A DNA stretch of 64,000 nucleotides from Hydractinia symbiolongicarpus (GCF_029227915.1 NC_079884.1:31250001-31314000), one strand, 5' to 3'; counted from the first letter of the stretch, positions 51,401-64,000 are shown. Numbers and translations: made by a program. The notes: generated by a model from the letters alone, not told the origin.

Positions 51401-52860
51401 TTTTAAAATTTATCTTTTCACCACTAAAACGCATGAGACTTGTAGTTTTCAAAAATGTTTTCATTTTTGATGAGACGCTGAAAAAAAGAGGTTTAATCGC
51501 CGGCAAACGAAAACCTGCGATTTCCCGTAAATCCTGGACTCGGCCCGTATAGTCTAATGTATACAAAGAAAGTACCCAGGGAGTAAACTAATTTCCCAAA
51601 CGATTTTTTAAATTATTTTTTCACCACTAAAAGGCATGAGACTTGTAGTTTTCAAAAATGTTTTCATTTTTGATGAGACGCTGAATAAAAGAAGTTTAAT
51701 CGCCGGCAAACGAAATCCCGCCATTTCGCGTAAGCCCCGGACTTGGCCGGCATAGTCAAAAGTATACAAAGAAAGTACCCAGGGAGTAAACTCATTTCCC
51801 GAACGATTTTTTAAATTATTTTTTCACCACTAAAACGCATGATATTTGTAGTTTTCAGAAATATTTTCATTTTTGATGAGACGCTTAATGAAAGTGGTTT
51901 AATCGCCGCCAAAATAAAACCTGCGATTTCCCGTAAATCCCGGACTCGGCCCGTATAGTCAAAAGTATACAAAGAAAGTACCCAGGGAGTAAACTCATTT
52001 CCCGAACGATTTTTTAAATTATTATTTCACCACTAAAACGCATGAGACTTGTAGTTTTCAAAAATGTTTTCATTTTTGATGAGACGCTGAATAAAAGAAG
52101 TTTAATCGCCGGCAAACGAAAACCTGCGATTTCCCGTAAATCCCGGATTCGGCCCGTATAGTCAAAAGTATACAAAGAAAGTACCTAGGGTGTAAACTCA
52201 TTTCATGAACGATTTTTTAAATTATTATTTCACCGCTAAAACCCATGAGACTTGTAGTTTTTAAAAATGTTTTCATTTTTGATGAGACGCCGAATAAAAG
52301 AAGTTTAATCGCCGGCAAACGAAAACCCGCGATTTACCGTAAATCCCGGACTCGGCCCGTATAGTCGAATGTATACAAAGAAAGTTCCCTGTGAGTAAAC
52401 TCACTTCCAAACCGATTTTTTAAACTATCTTTTCACCACTAAAACGCTTGAGACTTGTAGTTTTCAAAAATGTTTTCATTTTTGATGAGACGCTGAATAA
52501 AAGAAGTTTAATCGCCGGCAAACGAAAACCCGCCATTTCCCGTAAACCCCGAACTCGGCCCGCATTGTCAAAATTATACAAAGAAATTACCCAGGGAGTA
52601 AACTCATTTCCCGAACGATTTTTTAAATTATTTTTTCACCACTAAAACGCCTGAGACTTGTAGTTTTCAAAAATGTTTTCATTTTGATGAGACGCTGAAT
52701 AAAAGAAATTTAATCGCCGGCAAACGAAAACCTGCGATTTCCCGTAAATCCCGGACTCGGCCCGTATAGTCAAAAGTATACAAAGAAATTACCCAGGGAG
52801 TAAACTCATTTTCCGAACGATTTTTTAAATTAATTTTTCACCACTACAACGTATGAGACT
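48416..52860. repeat. 2.8/2.6-kb segmental duplication
   Basis: The stretch 48.4-50.2 kb recurs at 51.26-52.86 kb. 'atttcgcgta' at 48881 and 51723 is 2842 bp apart. After 49.4 kb the spacing is 2639 (49405 with 52044; the 'cattttgatgag' short form 50041 with 52680), because a monomer with 'gcagtttttaaaaatgtgttc' near 49.19 kb is absent from the second copy. The middle part, 50.2-51.26 kb, is C-type monomers like those at 44.5-46 kb. Confidence 0.85.
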
Positions 52861-55800
52861 TGTAGTTTTCAAAAATGTTTTTATTTTTGATGAGACGCTG
52901 AATAAAAGAAGTTTAATCGCCCTCAAACGAAAATCCGCGATTTCCCGTAAATCCCGGACTCGGCCCGTATAGTCCAAAGTATACAAAGTAAGTACCCAGG
53001 GAGTAAACTCATTTCCCGAACGATTTTTTAAATTATTTTTTCACCACTAAAACGCATGAGACTTGTAGTTTTTAAAAATGTTTTCATTTTTGATGAGACG
53101 CTTAATGAAAGAGGTTTAATCGCCGGCAAACGAAATCCCGCGATTTCCCGTAAATCCCGGGCTTGGCCCGTATAGTCGAATGTATACAAAGAAAGTACCC
53201 TGTGAGTAAACTCATTTCCAAAATGATTTTTTAAATTATCTTTTCACCACTAAAACGCATGAGACTTGTAGTTTTCAAAAATGTTTTCATTTTTGATGAG
53301 ACGCTTAATGAAAGTGGTTTAATCGCCGGCAAACGAAAACCCGCGATTTCCCGTAAATCCCGGGCTTGGCCCGTATAGTCGAATGTATACAAAGAAAGTA
53401 CCCTGTGAGTAAACTCATTTCCAAAACGATTTTTTAAATTATCTTTTCACCACTAAAACGCATGAGACTTGTAGTTTTCAAAAATGTTTTCATTTTTGAT
53501 GACACGCTTAATGAAAGTGGTTTAATCGCCCTCAAACGAAAATCCGCGATATCCCGTAAATCCCGGACTCGGCCCGTATAGGCCAAAGTATACAAAGAAA
53601 GTACCCAGGGAGTAAACTCATTTCCCGAACGATTTTTTAAATTATTTTTTCACCACTAAAACGCATGAGACTTGTAGTTTTCAAAAATGTTTTCATTTTT
53701 GATGAGACGCTTAATGAAAGAGGTTTAATCTCCGGCAAACGAAATCCCGCGATTTCCCGTAAATCCCGGGCTTGGCCCGTATAGTCGAATGTATACAAAG
53801 AAAGAACCCAGGGAGTAAACTCATTTCACGAACGATTTTTTAATTTTTTTTACACCACTAAAACGCATGAGACTTCTAGTTCTCAAAAATGTTTTCATTT
53901 TTGATGAGACGGTTAATGAAAGAAGTTTAATCGCCGGCAAACGAAAACCCGCGATTTCCCGTAAATCCCAGGCTTGGCCCGTATAGTCGAATGTATACAA
54001 AAAAAGTACCCTGTGAGTAAACTCATTTCCCGAACGATTTTTTAAATTATTTTTTCACCACTAAAACGCATGAGACTTGTAGTTTTCAGAAATGTTTTCA
54101 TTTTTGATGAGACGCTTAATGAAAGTGGTTTAATCGCCAGCAAACAAAAACCCGCGATTTCCCGTAAATCCTGGGCTTGGCCCGTATAGTCGAATGTATA
54201 CAAAGAAAGTACCCAGGGAGTAAACTCATTTCACGAACGATTTTTTAATTTTTTTTTTCACCACTAAAACGCATGAGACTTCTAGTTCTCAAAAATGTTT
54301 TCATTTTTGATGAGACGGTTAATGAAAGAAGTTTAATCGCCGGCAAACGAAAACCCGCGATTTCCCGTAAATCCCAGGCTTGGCCCGTATAGTCGAATGT
54401 ATACAAAAAAAGTACCCTGTGAGTAAACTCATTTCCCGAACGATTTTTTAAATTATTTTTTCACCACTAAAACGCATGAGACTTGTAGTTTTCAGAAATG
54501 TTTTCATTTTTGATGAGACGCTTAATGAAAGTGGTTTAATCGCCAGCAAACAAAAACCCGCGATTTCCCGTAAATCCTGGGCTTGGCCCGTATAGTCGAA
54601 TGTATACAAAGAAAGTAACCAGGGAGTAAACTCATTTCCAGAACGATTTTTTAAATTATTGTTTCACCACTAAAGCCCATGAGACTTGTAGTTTTTAAAA
54701 ATGTTTTCATTTTTGATGAGACGCTGAATAAAAGAAGTTTAATCGCCGGGAAACGAAAACCTGCGATTACCCGTAAATCCCAGACTCGGCCCGTATAGTC
54801 AAAAGTATACAAAGAAAGTACCCAGGGAGTAAACTCATTTCCCAAACGATTTTTTAAATTGTTATTTCACCACTAAAGCCCATGAGACATGTAGTTTTAA
54901 AAAATGTTTTCATTTTTGATGAGACGCTGAATAAAAGAAGTTTAATCGCCGGCAAACGAAAACCCGCGATTTCCCGTAAATCCCGGACTCGGCCCGCATA
55001 GTCAAAAGTATACAAAGAAAGTACCCAGGGAGTAAACTGATTTCCCGAACGATTTTTTAAATTATTTTTTCACCACTAAAACGCATGAGACTTGTAGTTT
55101 TCAAAAATGTTTTCATTTTTGATGAGACGCTGAATAAAAGAAGTTTAATCGCCGGGAAACGAAAACCTGCGATTTCCCGTAAATCCCGGACTCGGCCCGT
55201 ATAGTCAAAAGTATACAAAGAAAGTACCCAGGGTGTAAACTCATTTCCCGAACGATTTTTTAAATTATTTTTTCACCACTAAAACGCATGAGACTTGTAG
55301 TTTTTAAAAATGTTTTCATTTTTGATGAGACGCTTAATGAAAGAGGTTTAATCGCCGGCAAACGAAATCCCGCGATTTCCCGTAAATCCCGGGCTTGGCC
55401 CGTATAGTCGAATGTATACAAAGAAAGTACCCTGTGAGTAAACTCATTTCCAAAATGATTTTTTAAATTATCTTTTCACCACTAAAACGCATGAGACTTG
55501 TAGTTTTCAAAAATGTTTTCATTTTTGATGAGACGCTTAATGAAAGTGGTTTAATCGCCGGCAAACGAAAACCCGCGATTTCCCGTAAATCCCGGGCTTG
55601 GCCCGTATAGTCGAATGTATACAAAGAAAGTACCCTGTGAGTAAACTCATTTCCAAAACGATTTTTTAAATTATCTTTTCACCACTAAAACGCATGAGAC
55701 TTGTAGTTTTCAAAAATGTTTTCATTTTTGATGACACGCTTAATGAAAGTGGTTTAATCGCCCTCAAACGAAAATCCGCGATATCCCGTAAATCCCGGAC

Positions 55801-57289
55801 TCGGCCCGTATAGGCCAAAGTATACAAAGAAAGTACCCAGGGAGTAAACTCATTTCCCGAACGATTTTTTAAATTATTTTTTCACCACTAAAACGCATGA
55901 GACTTGTAGTTTTCAAAAATGTTTTCATTTTTGATGAGACGCTTAATGAAAGAGGTTTAATCTCCGGCAAACAAAAACCCGCGATTTCCCGTAAATCCTG
56001 GGCTTGGCCCGTATAGTCGAATGTATACAAAGAAAGTACCCAGGGAGTAAACTCATTTCACGAACGATTTTTTAATTTTTTTTTTCACCACTAAAACGCA
56101 TGAGACTTCTAGTTCTCAAAAATGTTTTCATTTTTGATGAGACGGTTAATGAAAGAAGTTTAATCGCCGGCAAACGAAAACCCGCGATTTCCCGTAAATC
56201 CCAGGCTTGGCCCGTATAGTCGAATGTATACAAAAAAAGTACCCTGTGAGTAAACTCATTTCCCGAACGATTTTTTAAATTATTTTTTCACCATTAAAAC
56301 GCATGAGACTTGTAGTTTTCAGAAATGTTTTCATTTTTGATGAGACGCTTAATGAAAGTGGTTTAATCGCCAGCAAACAAAAACCCGCGATTTCCCGTAA
56401 ATCCTGGGCTTGGCCCGTATAGTCGAATGTATACAAAGAAAGTAACCAGGGAGTAAACTCATTTCCAGAACGATTTTTTAAATTATTGTTTCACCACTAA
56501 AGCCCATGAGACTTGTAGTTTTTAAAAATGTTTTCATTTTTGATGAGACGCTGAATAAAAGAAGTTTAATCGCCGGCAAACGAAAACCTGCGATTACCCG
56601 TAAATCCCAGACTCGGCCCGTATAGTCAAAAGTATACAAAGAAAGTACCCAGGGAGTAAACTCATTTCCCAAACGATTTTTTAAATTGTTATTTCACCAC
56701 TAAAGCCCATGAGACATGTAGTTTTAAAAAATGTTTTCATTTTTGATGAGACGCTGAATAAAAGAAGTTTAATCGCCGGCAAACGAAAACCCGCGATTTC
56801 CCGTAAATCCCGGACTCGGCCCGCATAGTCAAAAGTATACAAAGAAAGTACCCAGGGAGTAAACTGATTTCCCGAACGATTTTTTAAATTATTTTTTCAC
56901 CACTAAAACGCATGAGACTTGTAGTTTTCAAAAATGTTTTCATTTTTGATGAGACGCTGAATAAAAGAAGTTTAATCGCCGGGAAACGAAAACCTGCGAT
57001 TTCCCGTAAATCCCGGACTCGGCCCGTATAGTCAAAAGTATACAAAGAAAGTACCCAGGGTGTAAACTCATTTCCCGAACGATTTTTGAAATTATTATTT
57101 CACCACTAAAACCCATGAGACTTGTAGTATTTAAAAATATTTTCATTTTTGATGAGACGCTGAATAAAAGAAGTTTAATCGCCGCCAAACGAAAACCTGC
57201 GACTTCCCGTAAATCCCGGACTCGGCCCGTATAGTCAAAAGTATACAAAGAAAGTACCCAGGGAGTAAACTCATTTCCCGAACGACTTT
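52861..57289. repeat. 2.2/1.8-kb segmental duplication with local dimers
   Basis: 'gacacgctta' at 53501 recurs at 55733 (2232 bp). 'gagacttctagttctc' at 53869 and 54275 (406-bp dimer) recurs at 56102. The 'attgtttcaccactaaagccc' monomer at about 54.65 kb recurs at 56.48 kb (1827 bp) and at 57.29 kb (812 bp later). The drop from 2232 to 1827 is two monomers, explained by a fusion monomer near 55.96 kb. Confidence 0.82.
55892..56080. repeat. Fusion monomer from a two-monomer deletion
   Basis: The left half ends 'ggtttaatctccggcaaac', as in the monomer near 53.72 kb. The right half is 'aaaaacccgcg' with 'aatcctgggcttgg', as in the monomer near 54.14 kb. The switch falls between about 55963 and 55972. 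It removes the 406-bp step that separates the two parents in the earlier copy. Confidence 0.82.
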
Positions 57290-58996
57290 TTAAATTATTG
57301 TTTCACCACTAAAGCCCGTGAGACTTGTAGTTTTTAAAAATGTTTTCATTTTTGATGAGACGCTGAATAAAAGAAGTTTAATCGCCGGCAAACGAAAACC
57401 TGCGATTACCCGTAAATCCCAGACTCGGCCCGTATAGTCAAAAGTATACAAAGAAAGTACCCAGGGAGTAAACTCATTTCCCAAACGATTTTTTAAATTG
57501 TTATTTCACCACTAAAGCCCATGAGACATGTAGTTTTAAAAAATGTTTTCATTTTTGATGAGACGCTGAATAAAAGAAGTTTAATCGCCGGCAAACGAAA
57601 ACCCGCGATTTCCCGTAAATCCCGGACTCGGCCCGCATAGTCAAAAGTATACAAAGAAAGTACCCAGGGAGTAAACTGATTTCCCGAACGATTTTTTAAA
57701 TTATTTTTTCACCACTAAAACGCATGAGACTTGTAGTTTTCAAAAATGTTTTCATTTTTGATGAGACGCTTAATGAAAGTGGTTTAATCGCCGACAAACG
57801 AAAACCCGCGATTTCCCGTAAATCCCGGACTTGGCCCGTATAGTCAAATGTGTGCAAAGAAAGTACCCTGTGAGTAAACTCATTTCCAGAATGATTTTTT
57901 AAATTATTTTTTCACCACTAAAACGCATAAGACTTGTAGTTTTCAAAAATGTTTTCATTTCTGATGAGACGCTGAATAAAATAAGTTTAATCGCCGGCAA
58001 ACGAAAACCCGCGATTTCCCGTAAATCCCGGTGTTGGCCCGTATAGTCAAAAGTATACAAAGAAAGTACCCTGTGAGTAAACTCATTTCCAGAATGATTT
58101 TTTAAATTATTTTTTCACCACTAAAGCCCATGAGACTTGTAGTTTTTAAAAATGTTTTCATTTTTGATGAGACGCTGAATAAAAGAAGTTTAATCGCCGG
58201 CAAACGAAAACCCGCGACTTCCCGTAAATCCCGGACACGGCCCGTATAGTCAAAAGTATACAAAGAAAGTACCCAGGGAGTAAACTGATTTCCCGAACGA
58301 TTTTTTAAATTATTTTTTCACCACTAAAACGCATGAGACTTGTAGTTTTCAAAAATGTTTTCATTTTTGATGAGACGCTGAATAAAAGAAGTTTAATCGC
58401 CGGGAAACGAAAACCTGCGATTTCCCGTAAATCCCGGACTCGGCCCGTATAGTCAAAAGTATACAAAGAAAGTACCCAGGGTGTAAACTCATTTCCCGAA
58501 CGATTTTTGAAATTATTATTTCACCACTAAAGCCCATGAGACTTGTAGTATTTAAAAATACTTTCATTTTTGATGAGACGCTGAATAAAAGAAGTTTAAT
58601 CGCCGGCAAACGAAAACCCGCGACTTCCCGTAAATCCCGGACTCGGCCCGTATAGTCAAAAGTATACAAAGGAAGTACCCAGGGAGTAAACTCATTTCCC
58701 GAACGACTTTTTAAATTATTTTTTCACCACTAAAACGCATGAGACTTGTAGTTTTCAGAAATGTTTTCATTTTTGATGAGACGCTTAATGAAAGTGGTTT
58801 AATCGCCGACAAACGAAAACCCGCGATTTCCCGTAAATCCCGGACTTGGCCCGTATAGTCAAATGTGTGCAAAGAAAGTACCCTGTGAGTAAACTCATTT
58901 CCGAAACGATTTTTTGAATTATCTTTTCACCACTAAAACGCATGAGACTTGCAGTTTTCAAAAATGTTTTCATTTTTGATGAGACGCTTAATAAAA
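57290..58996. repeat. Mixed monomers, 5- and 7-mer repeats
   Basis: 'ccgacaaacg' with 'gtcaaatgtgtgc' at 57791 recurs at 58806 (1015 bp, five monomers). The 'gggaaacgaaaacctgcg' segment at about 56.98 kb recurs at 58.40 kb (1421 bp, seven monomers). This region supplies the founding monomers of the regular HOR that follows. Confidence 0.78.
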
Positions 58997-61900
58997 GAGG
59001 TTTAATCGCCGGCGAACGAAATCCCGCGATTTCCCGTAAATCCCCGGCTTGGCCCGCATAGTCGAATGTATACAAAGAAAGTACCCTGTGAGTAAACTCA
59101 TTTCCAGAATGATTTTTTAAATTATTTTTTCACCACTAAAACGCATAAGACTTGTAGTTTTCAAAAATGTTTTCATTTCTGATGAGACGCTGAATAAAAT
59201 AAGTTTAATCGCCGGCAAACGAAAACCTGCGATTTCCCGTAAATCCCGGACTCGGCCCGTATAGTCAAAAGTATACAAAGAAAGTACCCAGGGAGTAAAC
59301 TAATTTCCCAAACGATTTATTAAATTATTATTTCACAACTAAAGCCCATGAGACTTGTAGTTTTTAAAAATGTTTTCATTTTTGATGAGACGCTGAATAA
59401 AAGAAGTTTAATCGCCGGCAAACGAAAACCCGCGATTTCCCGTAAATCCCGGACTCGGCCCGTATAGTCAAAAGAATACAAAGAAAGTACCCAGGGAGTA
59501 AACTCATTTCCCGAACGATTTTTTAAATTATTATTTCACCACTAAAGCCCATGAGACTTGTAGTTTTTAAAAATGTGTTCATTTTTGATGAGACGCTGAA
59601 TAAAAGAAGTTTAATCGCCGGCAAACGAAAACCCGCGACTTCCCGTAAATCCCGGACTCGGCCCGTATGGTCACAATTATACAAATAAAGTACCCAGGGA
59701 GTAAACTCATTTCCAGAACGATTTTTTAAATTATTTTTTCACCACTAAAACGCATAAGACTTGTAGTTTTCAAAAATGTTTTCATTTCTGATGAGACGCT
59801 GAATAAAATAAGTTTAATCGCCGGCAAACAAAAACCCGCGATTTCCCGTAAATCCCGGTCTTGGCCCGTATAGTCAAAAGTATACAAAGAAAGTACCCTG
59901 TGAGTAAACTCATTTCCAGAATGATTTTTTAAATTATTTTTTCACCACTAAAGCCCATGAGACTTGTAGTTTTTAAAAATGTTTTCATTTTTGATGAGAC
60001 GCTGAATAAAAGAAGTTTAATCGCCGGCAAACGAAAACCCGCGACTTCCCGTAAATCCCGGACACGGCCCGTATAGTCAAAAGTATACAAAGAAAGTACC
60101 CAGGGAGTAAACTCATTTCCCGAACGATTTTTTAAATTATTATTTCACCACTAAAGCCCACGAGACTTGTAGTTTTTAAAAATGTGTTCATTTTTGATGA
60201 GACGCTGAATAAAAGAGGTTTAATCGCCGGCGAACGAAATCCCGCGATTTCCCGTAAATCCCCGGCTTGGCCCGCATAGTCGAATGTATACAAAGAAAGT
60301 ACCCTGTGAGTAAACTCATTTCCAGAATGATTTTTTAAATTATTTTTTCACCACTAAAACGCATAAGACTTGTAGTTTTCAAAAATGTTTTCATTTCTGA
60401 TGAGACGCTGAATAAAATAAGTTTAATCGCCGGCAAACGAAAACCTGCGATTTCCCGTAAATCCCGGACTCGGCCCGTATAGTCAAAAGTATACAAAGAA
60501 AGTACCCAGGGAGTAAACTAATTTCCCAAACGATTTATTAAATTATTATTTCACAACTAAAGCCCATGAGACTTGTAGTTTTTAAAAATGTTTTCATTTT
60601 TGATGAGACGCTGAATAAAAGAAGTTTAATCGCCGGCAAACGAAAACCCGCGATTTCCCGTAAATCCCGGACTCGGCCCGTATAGTCAAAAGAATACAAA
60701 GAAAGTACCCAGGGAGTAAACTCATTTCCCGAACGATTTTTTAAATTATTATTTCACCACTAAAGCCCATGAGACTTGTAGTTTTTAAAAATGTGTTCAT
60801 TTTTGATGAGACGCTGAATAAAAGAAGTTTAATCGCCGGCAAACGAAAACCCGCGACTTCCCGTAAATCCCGGACTCGGCCCGTATGGTCACAATTATAC
60901 AAATAAAGTACCCAGGGAGTAAACTCATTTCCAGAACGATTTTTTAAATTATTTTTTCACCACTAAAACGCATAAGACTTGTAGTTTTCAAAAATGTTTT
61001 CATTTCTGATGAGACGCTGAATAAAATAAGTTTAATCGCCGGCAAACGAAAACCCGCGATTTCCCGTAAATCCCGGTCTTGGCCCGTATAGTCAAAAGTA
61101 TACAAAGAAAGTACCCTGTGAGTAAACTCATTTCCAGAATGATTTTTTAAATTATTTTTTCACCACTAAAGCCCATGAGACTTGTAGTTTTTAAAAATGT
61201 TTTCATTTTTGATGAGACGCTGAATAAAAGAAGTTTAATCGCCGGCAAACGAAAACCCGCGACTTCCCGTAAATCCCGGACACGGCCCGTATAGTCAAAA
61301 GTATACAAAGAAAGTACCCAGGGAGTAAACTCATTTCCCGAACGATTTTTTAAATTATTATTTCACCACTAAAGCCCACGAGACTTGTAGTTTTTAAAAA
61401 TGTGTTCATTTTTGATGAGACGCTGAATAAAAGAAGTTTAATCGCCGGCAAACGAAAACCCGGGATTTCCCGTAAATCCCGGTCTTGGCCCGTATAGTCA
61501 AAAGTATACATAGAAAGTACCCTGTGAGTAAACTCATTTCCAGAATGATTTTTTAAATTATTTTTTCACCACTAAAACGCATAAGACTTGTAGTTTTCAA
61601 AAATGTTTTCATTTTTGATGAGACGCTGAAAAAAAGAAGTTTAATCGCCGGCAAACGAAAACCTGCGATTTCCCGTAAATCCCGGACTCGGCCCGTATAG
61701 TCAAAAGTATACAAAGAAAGTACCCAGGGAGTAAACTAATTTCCCAAACGATTTATTAAATTATTATTTCACAACTAAAGCCCATGAGACTTGTAGTTTT
61801 TAAAAATGTTTTCATTTTTGATGAGACGCTGAATAAAAGAAGTTTAATCGCCGGCAAACGAAAACCCGCGATTTCCCGTAAATCCCGGACTCGGCCCGTA

Positions 61901-64000
61901 TAGTCAAAAGAATACAAAGAAAGTACCCAGGGAGTAAACTCATTTCCCGAACGATTTTTTAAATTATTATTTCACCACTAAAGCCCATGAGACTTGTAGT
62001 TTTTAAAAATGTGTTCATTTTTGATGAGACGCTGAATAAAAGAAGTTTAATCGCCGGCAAACGAAAACCCGCGACTTCCCGTAAATCCCGGACTCGGCCC
62101 GTATGGTCACAATTATACAAATAAAGTACCCAGGGAGTAAACTCATTTCCAGAACGATTTTTTAAATTATTTTTTCACCACTAAAACGCATAAGACTTGT
62201 AGTTTTCAAAAATGTTTTCATTTCTGATGAGACGCTGAATAAAATAAGTTTAATCGCCGGCAAACGAAAACCCGCGATTTCCCGTAAATCCCGGTCTTGG
62301 CCCGTATAGTCAAAAGTATACAAAGAAAGTACCCTGTGAGTAAACTCATTTCCAGAATGATTTTTTAAATTATTTTTTCACCACTAAAGCCCATGAGACT
62401 TGTAGTTTTTAAAAATGTTTTCATTTTTGATGAGACGCTGAATAAAAGAAGTTTAATCGCCGGCAAACGAAAACCCGCGACTTCCCGTAAATCCCGGACA
62501 CGGCCCGTATAGTCAAAAGTATACAAAGAAAGTACCCAGGGAGTAAACTCATTTCCCGAACGATTTTTTAAATTATTATTTCACCACTAAAGCCCACGAG
62601 ACTTGTAGTTTTTAAAAATGTGTTCATTTTTGATGAGACGCTGAATAAAAGAGGTTTAATCGCCGGCGAACGAAATCCCGCGATTTCCCGTAAATCCCCG
62701 GCTTGGCCCGCATAGTCGAATGTATACAAAGAAAGTACCCTGTGAGTAAACTCATTTCCAGAATGATTTTTTAAATTATTTTTTCACCACTAAAACGCAT
62801 AAGACTTGTAGTTTTCAAAAATGTTTTCATTTCTGATGAGACGCTGAATAAAATAAGTTTAATCGCCGGCAAACGAAAACCTGCGATTTCCCGTAAATCC
62901 CGGACTCGGCCCGTATAGTCAAAAGTATACAAAGAAAGTACCCAGGGAGTAAACTAATTTCCCAAACGATTTATTAAATTATTATTTCACAACTAAAGCC
63001 CATGAGACTTGTAGTTTTTAAAAATGTTTTCATTTTTGATGAGACGCTGAATAAAAGAAGTTTAATCGCCGGCAAACGAAAACCCGCGATTTCCCGTAAA
63101 TCCCGGACTCGGCCCGTATAGTCAAAAGAATACAAAGAAAGTACCCAGGGAGTAAACTCATTTCCCGAACGATTTTTTAAATTATTATTTCACCACTAAA
63201 GCCCATGAGACTTGTAGTTTTTAAAAATGTGTTCATTTTTGATGAGACGCTGAATAAAAGAAGTTTAATCGCCGGCAAACGAAAACCCGCGACTTCCCGT
63301 AAATCCCGGACTCGGCCCGTATGGTCACAATTATACAAATAAAGTACCCAGGGAGTAAACTCATTTCCAGAACGATTTTTTAAATTATTTTTTCACCACT
63401 AAAACGCATAAGACTTGTAGTTTTCAAAAATGTTTTCATTTCTGATGAGACGCTGAATAAAATAAGTTTAATCGCCGGCAAACGAAAACCCGCGATTTCC
63501 CGTAAATCCCGGTCTTGGCCCGTATAGTCAAAAGTATACAAAGAAAGTACCCTGTGAGTAAACTCATTTCCAGAATGATTTTTTAAATTATTTTTTCACC
63601 ACTAAAGCCCATGAGACTTGTAGTTTTTAAAAATGTTTTCATTTTTGATGAGACGCTGAATAAAAGAAGTTTAATCGCCGGCAAACGAAAACCCGCGACT
63701 TCCCGTAAATCCCGGACACGGCCCGTATAGTCAAAAGTATACAAAGAAAGTACCCAGGGAGTAAACTCATTTCCCGAACGATTTTTTAAATTATTATTTC
63801 ACCACTAAAGCCCACGAGACTTGTAGTTTTTAAAAATGTGTTCATTTTTGATGAGACGCTGAATAAAAGAAGTTTAATCGCCGGCAAACGAAAACCCGGG
63901 ATTTCCCGTAAATCCCGGTCTTGGCCCGTATAGTCAAAAGTATACATAGAAAGTACCCTGTGAGTAAACTCATTTCCAGAATGATTTTTTAAATTATTTT
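58997..64000. repeat. 1218-bp 6-mer HOR nested in a 2436-bp 12-mer
   Basis: 'tcacaattatac' at 59671, 60889, 62107 and 63325 is spaced exactly 1218 bp (6 x 203). Units run about 58997-60214, 60215-61432, 61433-62650, 62651-63868 and 63869 to the end. Units 3 and 5 share a variant start ('acccgggatttc', 'ggtcttgg', 'tatacatag'; 61461 and 63897), while units 1, 2 and 4 start 'gccggcgaacg' (60231 and 62667). This gives a 2436-bp period over the last 3.8 kb. Copies look almost identical, and it is the most regular part of the window. Confidence 0.92.

Larger units (their letters stand above)
1..64000. repeat. 203-bp satellite DNA array, whole window
   Basis: The landmark 'gagacttgtag' recurs at 27, 229, 432, 635, 838, 1040 and so on to the end, with spacings of 202-203 bp apart from a few indel monomers. 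All copies seen run in the same direction. No unique sequence, gene, RNA gene or mobile element interrupts the array, and both window edges cut a monomer. A typical monomer is about 38% G+C with a GC-rich right half and an AT-rich left half and tail. Long homogeneous arrays of this kind are typical of eukaryotic centromeric, pericentromeric or subtelomeric heterochromatin. Which of these applies cannot be read from the sequence. I do not recognise the family. Confidence 0.98.

Noticed and set aside
1-64000. CRISPR array
   Set aside because: There are no unique spacers between short identical repeats. The whole 203-bp unit is repeated, and it varies gradually.
1-64000. Regular A-B dimer as the basic repeat
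   Set aside because: A-type and B-type monomers do not alternate strictly. Runs of B-B and A-A are common, for example A, A, B, B, A, B, B, A in the first 1.6 kb.
1-64000. Inverted array segments, tRNA or rRNA genes, telomeric repeats
   Set aside because: Every monomer examined reads in the same direction. I saw no stretch foreign to the satellite and no telomere-like short tandem repeat.

Overview
The window is one uninterrupted block of tandemly repeated satellite DNA. The basic unit is about 203 bp, so roughly 315 monomers fit in 64 kb, all in the same orientation. The array is already running at base 1 and still running at base 64000, so neither edge is seen. I find no gene, RNA gene, transposon, inversion or unique spacer. 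The organism is a eukaryote, since a megasatellite of this size and layered structure is typical of centromeric or other constitutive heterochromatin. I do not recognise the monomer and cannot name a taxon. By hand count, a typical monomer has 42 C, 35 G and 13 CpG in 203 bp, about 1.8 times the number expected by chance. That argues against long exposure to germline CpG methylation and decay, or for very recent homogenisation.

Each monomer has an AT-rich left half (monomer positions 1-80, counting from the t of 'ttcaccacta'), a GC-rich right half (about 81-131) and an AT-rich tail ending in a T-run. The left half carries a strong 22-bp dyad at positions 33-54. The right half carries four CCCG words about one helical turn apart (positions 98, 108, 117, 128). 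Three main sequence classes are mixed. B-type has linked variants ctgaataaaagaag, ggactcgg, gtcaaaag, cccaggg and cccgaacg. A-type has cttaatgaaagtgg, gggcttgg, gtcgaatg, ccctgtg and ccaaaacg, and holds a motif that resembles a CENP-B box one base short. C-type has ataagac or gtaagac, atttctgatg and aataaaataag, and occurs mainly from about 38.9 kb rightward.

Monomers are grouped into local higher-order repeats (HORs) and tandem segmental duplications whose unit changes along the window: 784 bp (1.65-3.2 kb); 2028 bp (7.9-12.0 kb); imperfect 7-, 8- and 10-mers (14.3-20.5 kb); 1624 bp (20.5-23.8 kb); 1217 bp (24.0-26.0 kb); 811 bp (26.0-27.3 kb); 1624 bp (27.3-30.2 kb); 812 bp (30.5-32.1 kb); long 15-, 11- and 13-mer units (32.3-41.3 kb); 812 bp (41.3-44.3 kb); 2842/2639 bp (48.4-52.9 kb); 2232/1827 bp (53.0-57.1 kb); and a very regular 1218-bp 6-mer, itself doubled to a 2436-bp 12-mer, from 59.0 kb to the end. 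Several hybrid monomers mark individual unequal-exchange junctions. The right end is the most homogeneous and looks like the most recently amplified part.

The short open reading frames in the window are by-products of the repeat (203 is not a multiple of 3, and the same peptides recur at the repeat spacing). I annotate none of them as genes.
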